Under the pieces are notes generated by a model, which had not been told where the DNA came from, did not search any database, and worked only from the letters and a program-made list of their open reading frames with translations. Positions 1 to 8,305 of a stretch of 22,363 nucleotides of DNA are shown here, in pieces (within the stretch, counting starts at the first letter, position 1; the number at the start of each line of letters is the position of its first letter). This DNA comes from Rozella allomycis CSF55. Lineage: Eukaryota; Rozellomycota. The translations under genes were made by a program, and so were the position numbers. Location of the stretch: positions 396,658 to 419,020 of the forward strand of contig KE561209.1 of NCBI GenBank assembly GCA_000442015.1, in the 5' to 3' direction.

Positions 1-360
1 GTTCACAGACATACCTCTGCTTCACGCAGAAATAATATCGAGAAGAAAAAACAAACACAGAGGCAGTAATTGGTCAAAACCAAATGCTCTTCTTCCCACC
101 AAGGAAGAAAAAACGTAAAAGACAGGTGGTGAGAGATGGAAATGAAGGTGCGGGAAGGTGACGTGGGAGCTTATTATCTCTTCATGAAAGCGATAGAACA
201 CAGCTTCTTTCGCTATCGAGACGGCCCAAACTCAAAGGAAAAGGCAGACTTAACAACCCGCTTTGGTCTTGTTCGCGCGATGGCAGCACTTGAGCTGTAG
301 AATTGATGTGACCGGCACCTTCTCGTAAATAAATTTTCATTTCATTTCATTTCTTTCATA
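1..360 (+). repeat. 3' end of a dispersed repeat (probable non-LTR retrotransposon tail), copy A
   Basis: No coding frame is recognisable here. The segment ends in a TAAATAAA-like stretch followed by CATTT units (about 330-355), a tail style common in non-LTR elements. The same end occurs in reverse at 21785-22363: both share GATGTRACCGG, then TCTCGT(T)AAATAAA, then TTCATTTCATTT. Farther upstream they share CGAGACGGYCCAAA and GGAAGAAAAA. The tail stops at about 361, exactly where the unknown coding sequence at 342-780 loses similarity to its second copy. This suggests that the element inserted there. The family is inferred from the tail only. Confidence 0.55.
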
Positions 361-780
361 TTATTTCGACGCCCAGCCTCCTTTTGGAGATGAAAGACAC
401 GAGATATTTGATCCAATTGGGCTTTGAATGATGAAGATGGAAATATGGTGCCGTCAATATTATACGTGTTCCATACGCGACGTTTGTTGTCGATTCCAGT
501 AACACTCTCAATCCACTCAGGACCTGCTTCTCCAAAAGATTTCGAATCCAAGTCCTTCTTTCCTCGAGCAGTCTGAAGAATCAAGTTCTCTCCCAGTATT
601 CTTTGTCTCGTTGGAGTTGGAAGAGTGTTGTTTCTTTGAAGGACAAAGAGGCCCTAGCTTCATCGCCTCCCGGATTCTTTTGCAATCGTACTATTAGACC
701 TAGAATGTCCTTGTTGAATGCCTTGATTTCTTTTTCGACAGTTTCTAGCTTCTGGATGTAGTAGTCTGCCGCCTATTGAA
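342..780 (-). pseudogene. Unrecognised coding fragment, copy 1 (5' part and middle)
   Basis: Two minus-strand frames are open in succession. Frame one (about 780-589) is charged and coiled-coil-like, with KLETVEKEIKAF near its start. Frame two (about 660-342) includes LILQTARGKKDLDSKSFGEA and a GTIFPSSSF motif, and ends shortly after FHLQKEAGRR. The frames overlap around 590-660, so one indel probably separates them. A second copy at 782-1011 repeats the GTIFPSSSF-to-KEAGR part and carries on where this one stops. This copy is therefore cut at about 361 by repeat A. I do not recognise the family. It looks like a degraded host or accessory gene, not a mobile-element enzyme. Confidence 0.4.
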
Positions 781-897
781 AACATATAATATGACGGCAG
801 CATATTTCCATCTTCATCATTCAAGCCCAATTTGATCAAATATCTATAATCTCATGTCTTTCATCTCCAAAACTAAAAGAAGGCTGGGCGTCAAATT
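365..897. repeat. Imperfect inverted repeat, arms 365-460 and 782-897
   Basis: The left arm begins with CGCCCAGCCTCC and ends near GGAAATATGGTGCCGTCA. The right arm read in reverse begins with CGCCCAGCCTTC and ends near GGAAATATGCTGCCGTCA. The arms are about 95-115 bases with small indels, and the spacer is about 320 bases. The arms are the shared middle part of the two divergent copies of the unknown coding fragment, so this is an inverted gene duplication, not a transposon terminus. Confidence 0.8.
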
Positions 898-1011
898 TAC
901 CTGAACTTGTTTCTCGCTGACATTATTGACCGTGAAGAGTTCCAAGGAAAGTTGAGAATATTTCCGAGCCCGATGTCCATCACTAAGGTTGTTGGAAGAA
1001 AGAGAAGAAAA
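782..1011 (+). pseudogene. Unrecognised coding fragment, copy 2 (middle and 3' part)
   Basis: Plus-strand translation gives SIFPSSSFKPNL, then VFHLQN and KKAGRQIYLNLFLADIID, followed by REEFQGKLRIFPSPMSITKV and a basic end. The first part matches copy 1 on the opposite strand with several indels and a stop. From about 870 onward the frame is open to the 'n' at 1012. Beyond that, in the same frame, come only basic low-complexity residues. The part after KKAGRQ has no counterpart in copy 1. The family is not recognised. A faint resemblance to nuclease-like accessory proteins was considered, but I cannot support it. Confidence 0.35.
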
Positions 1012-1131
1012 NAATTGGGAGGGAAGCGATCATCAAGAAAAAAATCAAGAATACCGAATAGACATGTTTTCTTTGTGTTCTTTGCAAAGGTTCATGAAAA
1101 TCGAGGTTTGTTAACTAGCCACACTAAAAAA

Positions 1132-2413
1132 ATGTTACATTTTTCATATGAAGTTTGGCACTTAATTTTGTCGCATTTAACCCCAAGGGACCTGGAACAA
1201 CTAACAAGTATCAAAAACTTCACATTGGTTTCGTTCGCTTTGTTCAGACTCGATACTTCATCAGACTCCTAAAACATATTGTCTGTGGAAATGTCCATAT
1301 ATCATTCAAAAGATAATCAAGAATAGGTGTGGGAAGTTGTTAAACATAGACACTTGCAGGGGCATTATACTTCACGACGAATGGCTTAAAAGACTGGAGG
1401 ATTTCCTTTACTTTATAGACGGGAAATACATGAGCCGAACCATTGTTGAAAATGCCTTCCAGTTTGCGTGTCAGCATGGAATACCTGAATACGTTTCACT
1501 CATGATTCAAGACAGGAATAAGTTTATGCAAAATCAAAATGCATTTTTTTATAAAGAGCCCGAATTCTTGTCTCTTATGGATCCTGGCTATAGTGAAAAT
1601 AAAGCCATCAGAATCGCATCCAGCAACGGACATGTGAAAGTCGTCGAAATATTGTTGAATGATTCTAGAGTAGATCCAAGTGCAAGTGACAATGATGCTA
1701 TNGCAAAGGACAATGAGGCTATTCGATGTGCTTCTGAATATGGACGTGAAGAAGTTGTTAAAATTTTGTTGAACGATCCTAGAGTAGATCCAAGTGCAAA
1801 CGACAATGAACCTATTCGACAGGCTTCTAAATATGGATACGAAGAAGTTGTTACAATATTGTTGAACGATCCTAGAGTAGATCCAAGTGCAAACGACAAT
1901 GAGGCTATTCGAAATGCTTCTAAATATGGATATGGATATAAAGAAATTGTTAAAATATTGTTGGACGATCCTAGAGTAGATCCAAGTGCAAGTGACAATG
2001 ATGCTATTCTTTGTGCTTCTGAATTTGGACATGAAGAAGTTGTTAAAATATTGTTGAACGATCCTAGAGTGGATCCAGGTGCAAGTGACAATGATGCTAT
2101 TCTATGTGCTTCTAAGTTTGGACACACAGAGGTTGTCCAATTATTGTTGGAAGATTCTAGAGTAGATCCAAGTGCAAATGACAATCATGCTATTAGATAT
2201 GCGTCTGAAAACGGTCATGCTGATGTTGTTAGAATATTGTTGGAAGATCCTAGAGTAGATCCAAGTGCAAATGACAATTATGCGATAAGATATGCGTCTA
2301 TGGGAAAACATGATGAAACGGTCAAAATTTTGCTAGATGACCCTAGAGTTGATCCGAGTCGAGTTTATGCATCGCGTTATTCGCGTCGTTTTTATAATTT
2401 ACATTCAAAATAA
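1132..2413 (+). CDS. F-box/ankyrin-repeat protein, one frame break
   Basis: The ATG at 1132 opens an F-box-like helix pair: FSYEVWHLILSHLTPRDLEQL, then QVSKTSHWFRSLCSD in the next frame. The frame changes by one base close to 1202-1206; the total length fits about 426 codons if one base is extra. From 1205 the second frame runs to TAA at 2411. It has a linker, then eight ankyrin-type helix pairs of about 31 residues (about 1600-2340), with the pattern NxAIRxASxxGHxxVVxILL followed by DPRVDPSA. One repeat has a two-residue insertion (YGYGY). Family knowledge: F-box proteins recruit substrates to SCF ubiquitin ligases, and ankyrin arrays bind protein partners. The frame break may be real or a sequencing error. 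An 'n' at 1702 lies inside the array, so the repeat number is uncertain. The final repeat degenerates into a basic tail. Confidence 0.8.
1600..2350 (+). repeat. Tandem 93-bp repeats encoding the ankyrin array
   Basis: About eight units share near-identical nucleotide blocks such as GATCCTAGAGTAGATCCAAG and GACAATGANGCTATTC. The identity holds at third codon positions too, which points to recent unit duplication or gene conversion rather than old repeats. One unit is 99 bp. Confidence 0.85.
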
Positions 2414-2893
2414 AGCATTAAGCAAGAAAAGTTGCTATTCACACTGAATTTTTTATTATGTATTTTATAGAGCGTTTTGTCCAATAACAATTTAACTGAA
2501 TACTATTCTCTCATCGTTAACGATTGATGCCGGCTCATTCGAAGAGTGCGACAATTACGGACAACGATTATTACCCGAGTTACCTAATTACCTTTTCCCT
2601 TGCATATACGGCTCTGCACACAAACAAACTATTTGTGTTCTGTTCTATCAAACATACGTATGCAAGTTGCATACGCCGTACGCGCTTCCAAGATTGTGCT
2701 TTTTTACAGAATATACCTTGGAAATCTTCAATTTAGTATAAATAAAGTTGATGAGAATTTGACGTTTCATTAATCATTAGAAAAATCAAAAAAATAGTAG
2801 GCTTATAATCATTTCGAGGAACAATAACACACCCCCGATTGTTAATTAATCAATTCTCTTCTTCTAAAGTTCCAGTTACTTTGCCCAAGCCAC
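2414..2893. other. Intergenic region upstream of SLU7
   Basis: No supported gene is present. An open frame of 70 codons at 2524-2736 lacks any recognisable domain and is probably chance. A perfect 9-bp palindrome, CGTATGCAA-G-TTGCATACG, lies at 2657-2675. The last 150 bases are AT-rich with a pyrimidine run just before the SLU7 start. The SLU7 promoter should lie here, but I see no certain core element. Confidence 0.6.
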
Positions 2894-4532
2894 ATGGCAA
2901 GTGCAAGTAACTTTTACATTTAAGCGAGAGATTAGGCAGAAATAAAATCAAAAAGCCGGATGTACCCAATGAAGATGTTGGAGTGTACGTGCCTATGTTT
3001 ATTGCCAAAGCGCCATGTAAGAAATATTGATAAAACAAATAGGGTATACCGGAAAAGAGGATGTGCCGTTAGAACTAAAGTTGCAAGAAGATCCGTGTAA
3101 AGTGACAGAGCTAGCAGACAAGGAAGAGAAGTGGTATGCGAGAGGAGCATTTGTAAGAGAGTGTTGTATGGTTAAGTAGAAACAAACGGCGACAAAGTAT
3201 CGTAAAGGAGCATGTGAGAATTGTGGGGCGATGACGCATAAAACCAAGGAATGTTTCGAGCGGCCGAGAAAGAAGGGAGCGAAGTATACGAACCAGGATA
3301 TCGCGGCAGATGAGATTGTTGTTTCAGAGAAGGAGTTGAATAGAAACAGTTATGAAGCGAAAAGAGACCGATGGATGGGATATGATGTGAAGCAACATGT
3401 GAAACTGGTTGAAGAGCATGAGAAAATTGAGGCGGAGAGAATAAAATTGAAGGCAATGGAGATGGAGCAAAAATTATCAAAAAAGATGACTGAAAAGGAA
3501 GTTGAAAAGGCTATAGAGGAGGATGAAAAGTATGTGGCAGAAGCTGATATGCCTGGACAGAGAGTGGATTTGGATTCGCGGATGACTGTTAGAAATTTAA
3601 GGTTGAGAGAGGACACTGCAAAGTATTTGTTGAACTTGGATCCGAATTCAGCATTTTATAATCCAAAGACAAGATCGATGAAGGATAATCCATTGAGAGA
3701 GAAAAAGAATGTTCATCCTGGAGTACTTAATCAAGTTTATTTTGATTTAGATTACGTTTGCAGGTGAAGATTTTGTGAGATATACTGGAGAAGCACCAAA
3801 GATGAACGAACTAGAAAAATTTGCGTGGGATCAAGTTCAGAAAGGCGCAGATTTGAACTTTCAGGTAAAGAATGATTTGGCTGTTTAATAGGCTGTTCCA
3901 AGTAAAGCTGAAACAGAGTATAAGAAACATAAAGAAGATGAAGAGAAACAAAAAGAAGAATTTAAAAAGAGTAAAATGAATGAAATGACTTTGATAAAGA
4001 ACTTGTGCAGATGTATGGAGGGGAAGAACACTTGAAGCCCATTCCAGAAGAATATTTGCCGCAGAATGAGATTGTAGAAGTACCGAAAGAGAAAAACAAT
4101 TTAGAAAATACAAATAAAGTTTTTGATAACAATCACACTTCAATTTTTGGATCTTATGAAGAAGATGGTAAACTGGGATACGCATGTTGTCATTCGCTTG
4201 TTAGAAATTCTTATTGTACAGGAAGAGAGGGTATAGCAGCAGCAGAGTTAGTGAAACAAACTATAAAAACACAATCAAAATCTCAGGGAGTTAAAACACT
4301 TTTGGAACTTCACCAAGAAAGAATGAAAAAGGAAACTCCAATGTTTAAAGATAAAAGAGAAATGCTTGATAATGAAAAAGCTTTGGATGAAGAAAGAATA
4401 AAGAAAATTAAAAGCAATAAAAGAGATGACATTGAAATAGATTTTTACGCTTTAAAAAATAATCCAGAAGCTAAAGAAATTTCACGTGTGAAGGGCCATC
4501 TGTCAGAAGATCCAATGAAAAGAAATAAATAA
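2894..4532 (+). CDS. SLU7: Pre-mRNA splicing factor SLU7
   Basis: SLU7 is a second-step spliceosome factor that helps position the 3' splice site. Seven exons (2894-2906, 2936-3016, 3043-3152, 3180-3722, 3751-3864, 3892-3970, 4000-4532) total 1473 nt, giving 490 residues plus TAA. Human SLU7 is somewhat longer and yeast Slu7 shorter. Family landmarks come in order: an APWY segment near residue 31, YRKGACENCGAMTHKTKEC with the zinc knuckle C80-C83-H88-C93, RDRWMGY near 130, DMPGQ near 191, RNLRLRED near 206, DPNSAFYNPKTRSM near 222, FVRYTGE, YGGEEH near 319, HTSIFGSYEEDGKLGY, then CCHSLVRNSYCTG near 375-388, and a final DPM near the C-terminus. The ATG at 2894 is chosen because its 13-nt exon joins in frame through a GT-AG intron. 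The N-terminus is shorter than in animals. No in-frame stop occurs in any exon. Confidence 0.97.
2907..2935 (+). other. SLU7 intron 1 (29 nt)
   Basis: GTAAC donor and ATTAG acceptor, phase 1. It contains an earlier AAG at 2922-2924 that gives the wrong frame. Least certain of the set, because the first exon is only 13 nt and poorly conserved. Confidence 0.75.
3017..3042 (+). other. SLU7 intron 2 (26 nt)
   Basis: GTAAG donor and AATAG acceptor, phase 1. It splits the Trp codon of the conserved APWY segment. Splicing restores both the residue and the frame. Confidence 0.92.
3153..3179 (+). other. SLU7 intron 3 (27 nt)
   Basis: GTAAG donor and AGTAG acceptor, phase 0. Its length is a multiple of three, and it ends in an in-frame TAG. 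Removal joins WYARGAF to KQTATKYRKGA, as in other SLU7 proteins. Confidence 0.92.
3723..3750 (+). other. SLU7 intron 4 (28 nt)
   Basis: GTACT donor and TTTAG acceptor, phase 0. Removal restores TFAGEDFVRYTGE. A shorter alternative using GTTTA at 3735 (16 nt, same acceptor) also keeps the frame. The 28-nt form is preferred because it matches the size of the others. Confidence 0.8.
3865..3891 (+). other. SLU7 intron 5 (27 nt)
   Basis: GTAAA donor and AATAG acceptor, phase 0. A multiple of three with in-frame TAA and TAG at its 3' end. Confidence 0.92.
3971..3999 (+). other. SLU7 intron 6 (29 nt)
   Basis: GTAAA donor and TAAAG acceptor, phase 1. Removal joins EEFKK to KLVQMYGGEEHL, matching the family. 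A later CAG at 4008-4010 would give the wrong frame. Confidence 0.88.
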
Positions 4533-4557
4533 TTTTTTTTATTAAATTATGCAAAAA
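4533..4557. terminator. Shared 25-bp 3' end region of SLU7 and NAR1
   Basis: Only 25 bases separate the two stop codons. AATAAA occurs on the plus strand at 4524-4529, overlapping the SLU7 stop. On the minus strand it occurs at 4543-4538, about 15 bases after the NAR1 stop. The two transcripts must therefore end inside each other's 3' UTR or coding region. The polyadenylation role is inferred from the hexamer. Confidence 0.6.
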
Positions 4558-5963
4558 TTACCAATTTGAAATATTTGTTTTTGAAATTTTGATTGATTTA
4601 AAACTTGTAAAGATTTTCTCTTTCAAAATTTGCATTAATAGATTTGAAAATGGATAATCGATTGGTTCAACTTTAAAAGAATTATTGTAAACAATTTCAG
4701 CTTTAGAAACTAATTCTTTAGTTTGAGTTAAACTTTCCATCTTTAATTGGCCTCCACCATTAATACATCCAGATGGACAAGCCATAACCTCTACAAATGA
4801 ATAATCTTTTAATGATCTTTTAAATCTTCTCATCAAATTTTGAATATTCCTAAATCCATTAACCCTCGCAACTTTTATTTCTTTATTATCAAGTTGAATT
4901 AAATATTCTTCAAAATCTTTACTTTTAGAACTAATCAATTTCACATTTGAACATTCTAATCCACGTGTTGCATCAAACCCAGCCTCTTCTAAAATACCCT
5001 TGACAATCATTTCCAAATATCCCCCAGATGTTGACCCATAATGACTCAATCTACTAAAATATAAAAATGAATCAAAATTTAAAATGTATTTTTTAAATCC
5101 CTCTATATTTAACATATTTCCAGGCTCTTCAACTTTATTCACTTCAATTTCACTCCACGATGAAATATCAACATTCTTTGTAATCATCAATGACTCAATC
5201 TCTCCCGTTGTCAGAACCAAGTCAACGTATCTCTCATCTTCTCTCGCAAATTCATCTCTAGAAGCCTCCAACTTTTTATCATAGCACGGCATAACAGACA
5301 CATTATAAACTTTTCTATCACAAAACAATTCATCCTTTAATAATATCCCCATAGTTTGCTGAGGAGATGTTGTTCTGCTCAGATGCTCAATCAACTCCGG
5401 ATGCGTCTTTTCAACATAACAAATCCATCCAGGACACACCGAACTCAACATCATTTTAGACTTATCCCTAAACTCTGCATACTCCTTCCATATATTCAAT
5501 AAAGATACACTTCTCGCAATATTCGAGTCTAAAAGAACATCCACCCCAAGGCTTTTGAAAAAATTGATCATCCCAACAACCACTTGGTCCGCTGTTAAAT
5601 TATGTTTAGCTGCAAAAGACGCTCTTGTCTGCGGACTCACAGTCACAATTATAATTTCATCCTTTCTCTAACAATCTCATTCATTACTGGACATCTGTTT
5701 TCTAATTCAGCAACAAACTTGTCTATTCCTTGGCTAGACACCAATACTGCCTCGGCCGATGTTATACATCCACTATTGACATATTTTCGTCGTCTTTACC
5801 TGCACGCTAGACAGTCATTCAAGTCTATCTTGGCTGCCTCTGTCACAGATTTTGTTTTAGAGTGTATCTGGACACTTGGGGACTGCACTGGCTTTATACA
5901 TTCTTGTGATGGTGATATAAAGTCATTTAAATCTGTAAGCTTAATCGCTCCAGAAAAAGCCAT
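4558..5963 (-). CDS. NAR1: Cytosolic Fe-S cluster assembly factor NAR1 (iron-only hydrogenase-like; CIAO3/NARFL)
   Basis: NAR1 binds two Fe-S clusters and links the early CIA machinery to the targeting complex that delivers clusters to cytosolic and nuclear proteins. Three exons (5963-5800, 5772-5688, 5661-4558) total 1353 nt, giving 450 residues, close to the usual 450-490. The N-terminus [16 protein letters not shown] is the family start. The N-terminal cluster ligands are C22 and CLACSGC (C51, C54, C57). Hydrogenase-like cluster motifs follow: SVCPGWICY (Cys about 159), [14 protein letters not shown] (Cys about 209), and [13 protein letters not shown] (Cys about 378 and 382). The protein ends in SNW. 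A C-terminal aromatic residue is known to matter for CIA targeting in related proteins. No in-frame stop or missing ligand was seen. Convergent with SLU7. Confidence 0.97.
5662..5687 (-). other. NAR1 intron 2 (26 nt)
   Basis: GTAAT donor at 5687 and GAAAG acceptor at 5662, phase 0. Removal joins ENRCP to [11 protein letters not shown], matching the family. Confidence 0.9.
5773..5799 (-). other. NAR1 intron 1 (27 nt)
   Basis: GTAAA donor at 5799 and AATAG acceptor at 5773, phase 2, inside the CLACSGC cluster motif. A multiple of three; reading through meets TAA at once. Confidence 0.95.
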
Positions 5964-6006
5964 TCTGAAAAATCAAAAAGAAGCCACTTTGACACCAGGT
6001 TCACCN

Positions 6007-7795
6007 TTGATTTCTCTCCAAAATGTCGATTTCATGAGCTTGTTTAATAAGATTTTCTCGTTGTCCCAGAGTTGGTTTTTGTAGAGAATCCTCCTGGAGG
6101 GTTTCAACAATTTTAATCTCCTTGATNACCTCCCGGAGGGTTTCCACAATTTTAATCTCCTTGATCGGAATGTTTATCTGTGATATGTCTCTCACTTAGT
6201 GTTGAAACTCCGGCTCTGTATAATTAATAAATTCAACATTCTTATTTTATTTTTCTTTTGTATCAATCGTCCATACTACATATTGATTGTAAGAAGAAGT
6301 GTTTTTATCTATCTTTAGGAATGTTTCCTCACTAGTCGTGATTATAATTGGATTAGAGATCAAGTATTCTTTAAACAATTTAAACCAAGTTTGGCTTTCT
6401 TTCTTCGGTGTTAAAATTGATCTTTTTGTTTTATCCATGATTAGTTTGTTTATAGGATCTTCTTTGGGTTCTGCCCAAATAACTTCGTTTCTTAGTGGTA
6501 ATTTGAAACATTCCTTCTCATTACTGCAGAACACAGGCAGTTTGTTATTTCCAGGATTAGCTAAGAGCTCCATAGAGAAGGGTCCCCTATGTTTTTCAAT
6601 CCTTCTGAATTTCCTGTCTGATAACATCAATGGGTTATTCACAAATCATTCGGCCCTATTTTTTTCATGATCATAGGTTGTTGACCTTCTGTCAAAGGAC
6701 TAGCGTCGTAAATCCGACTTAGTTTATCAGGGAGAATGTTTAGTATTCCCGGCCTGTGTATGATTTGAAAATCATACTCCAATAATAAGTCCANTAAGAG
6801 CTCCATAGAAAAGGGTCCCCTATGTTTTTCAATCCATCTGAATATTCTGTCTGATAACATCCATGGGTTGTTAACAAGTCTTTCTTCTTTATGTATTTTC
6901 ATGATCTTAGGTTGTTACCGTCTTTCAAAGGACTAGCGTCGTAAATCCGACTTAGTCTGTCAGGGAGAATATTTAGTATTTCCGGCCTGTGTATGATTTG
7001 GAAATCCTACTCCAGTAATATGGCCATCCAACTATTCATCATGCTGTTGTGCGAAAAGAAAAGCAAAAGCTCGATGATCTGTATATATGGTAAAATGGCT
7101 TCCATAAACATAGTTATGAAACTTCTTTAAAGNATAAAATGGCTTCCATAAACATAGTTATGAAACGTCTTTAACGCAAATATAATTCCCGCTGATTCCC
7201 TCTTCGTTGCACTGTAGTTTCTTTCTCCTGAGTTAGTGCTCTTGAAGCAAANCAAACATATTGATCTTCGCCATCTTCTTGCTGATAAAGCACGGCTCCG
7301 AGGCCACTGCTTGAAGCATCTGTGGCAACAATAAAAGGTGTGTTAAAGTCAGGATACTTCAACACTATTTTACTCCAGAGGACATCTCTGATTGTGTCGT
7401 ATATTCTCTGATATTNTTCCCCTTGCTGATAAAGCAAGGCCCCGAGGCCTCTGCTGGAAGCATCTGTGACAACAATAAAAGTTTTGTTAAAGTCAGGATA
7501 CTTCAACATTATTTGCCTCCAGAAGACGTCTCTGATTGTTTCATATATTCTCTGATATGTTTCATTCCAAACCACGTTCTTAGCTTTTCGCAATTTATCT
7601 AGCGGTTGAGTAAGCATAGAAAAATTCGGTATCATATCTCTGAAGAANAAGCATGGAATAATTGGGTATCATATCTCTGAAGAAGTGGAAGAATCCTAAC
7701 TGCTGCTCGATCATATGACCATTGACTGGTACTTCCCAGTCATCCATNCCAGTTGATTCCATGCAGAAAGGGATAAAATCAAACACACTTGTCAA
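6007..7795 (-). mobile_element. Ty3/Gypsy-type LTR retroelement fossil: RNase H and pre-integrase part
   Basis: Minus-strand similarity runs from RNase H (about 7635-7170, with IVATDASSSGLGAVLYQQ) through the typical RNase H end (FQIIHRPGILNILPDKLSRI, about 6760) into a connection region that precedes integrase (VIWAEPKED, VVWTIDTKEK). The same connection region appears on the plus strand at 11420-11850. Several stretches are present twice in a row on either side of an isolated 'n'. The element is broken and incomplete, with no LTR recognised here. It starts 43 bases upstream of the NAR1 start codon. Confidence 0.85.
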
Positions 7796-7913
7796 AATAT
7801 TTCTTCATTTTTGATTCTTCTTCCACTGTTTTGTTAATTATTGATGACTTTTCAACATAAGGAGAACTAATGGGGACATCTATACAAACATCATGGCTAA
7901 GGAATGCATCCAT
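7779..7913 (-). other. Small unassigned reading frame (44 codons)
   Basis: An ATG-to-TGA frame with protein-like composition (MDAFLSHDVCIDVPIS start, EEESKMKKYFDKCV end). No family is recognised. A plus-strand frame (7893-8049) overlaps its start. It may be the 3' end of a gene whose rest is not in the assembly. Confidence 0.2.
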
Positions 7914-8050
7914 GATTCTGAGAAGACTGGCAATATGAATACCTTAAATAAGAATAGTCTAATTTTCACAAAAAAAGATTTAATCGATAAAAAAAGTGGT
8001 ATTACCACGCAAGACTGTTATGTTTATAGAAGGAGCTGGTGTTTACAAAN

Positions 8051-8305
8051 GTATCTAAAATCATTTACAAAGCCTAATATGTTGGATGCATGGAAGTACA
8101 TTCACGGAAGTGATACTTTAATTGTGGAGTGCCCTCACGCCTTCTTGCCAAAAATGAACCGAATAGAAATGAAAGTTTCTGATCTTAGACCTTCAAAGAG
8201 ACTTTTTGCGAAGTGGGAAAACAAAAAAACGGGCAGGACATTGATGCTGAATTCCGAAACCCTCTCTAAAGAACCCATGAAACCGATTAATATGAAAGTT
8301 CTATT
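8051..8305 (+). other. Unassigned coding-like fragment between two gaps
   Basis: Open throughout between isolated 'n' bases at 8050 and 8306, about 85 codons. It contains KPNMLDAWKYIHGSD, CPHAFLPKMNRIEMKVSDL and KWENKKTGRTLMLNSETL. The composition looks like a real protein and the opposite strand is poorer. No domain is recognised and no start or stop is visible, so it is at best an internal piece of a gene. Confidence 0.35.

Noticed and set aside
1200-1215. Programmed frameshift or micro-intron in the F-box gene
   Set aside because: No GT-AG stretch of the host size restores the frame, and no slippery site with a clear structure is seen. A simple indel or sequencing error is more likely.
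1496-2184. Long minus-strand open frames opposite the ankyrin array
   Set aside because: They are by-products of the 93-bp tandem repeats. The plus strand gives a clear ankyrin pattern, while the minus frames give only repeated low-complexity peptides.
1600-2350. CRISPR-like direct repeats
   Set aside because: The repeats are contiguous 93-bp units in an open coding frame with no spacers, and the DNA is eukaryotic.
1132-2413. Giant-virus origin for the ankyrin gene
   Set aside because: Similar ankyrin units occur in large DNA viruses, but the neighbours are intron-bearing host genes and no viral hallmark gene is present.
2524-2736. 70-codon open frame upstream of SLU7
   Set aside because: No domain and no supporting context; probably chance.
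2850-3616. Several minus-strand open frames
   Set aside because: They lie antisense to SLU7 exons and have no recognisable domain.
3735-3750. A 16-nt intron in SLU7
   Set aside because: It keeps the frame, but the 28-nt alternative with the same acceptor fits the size and donor pattern of the other introns better.
5602-6084. Plus-strand open frame of 160 codons
   Set aside because: It is antisense to the NAR1 5' exons and their introns and runs into the retroelement.
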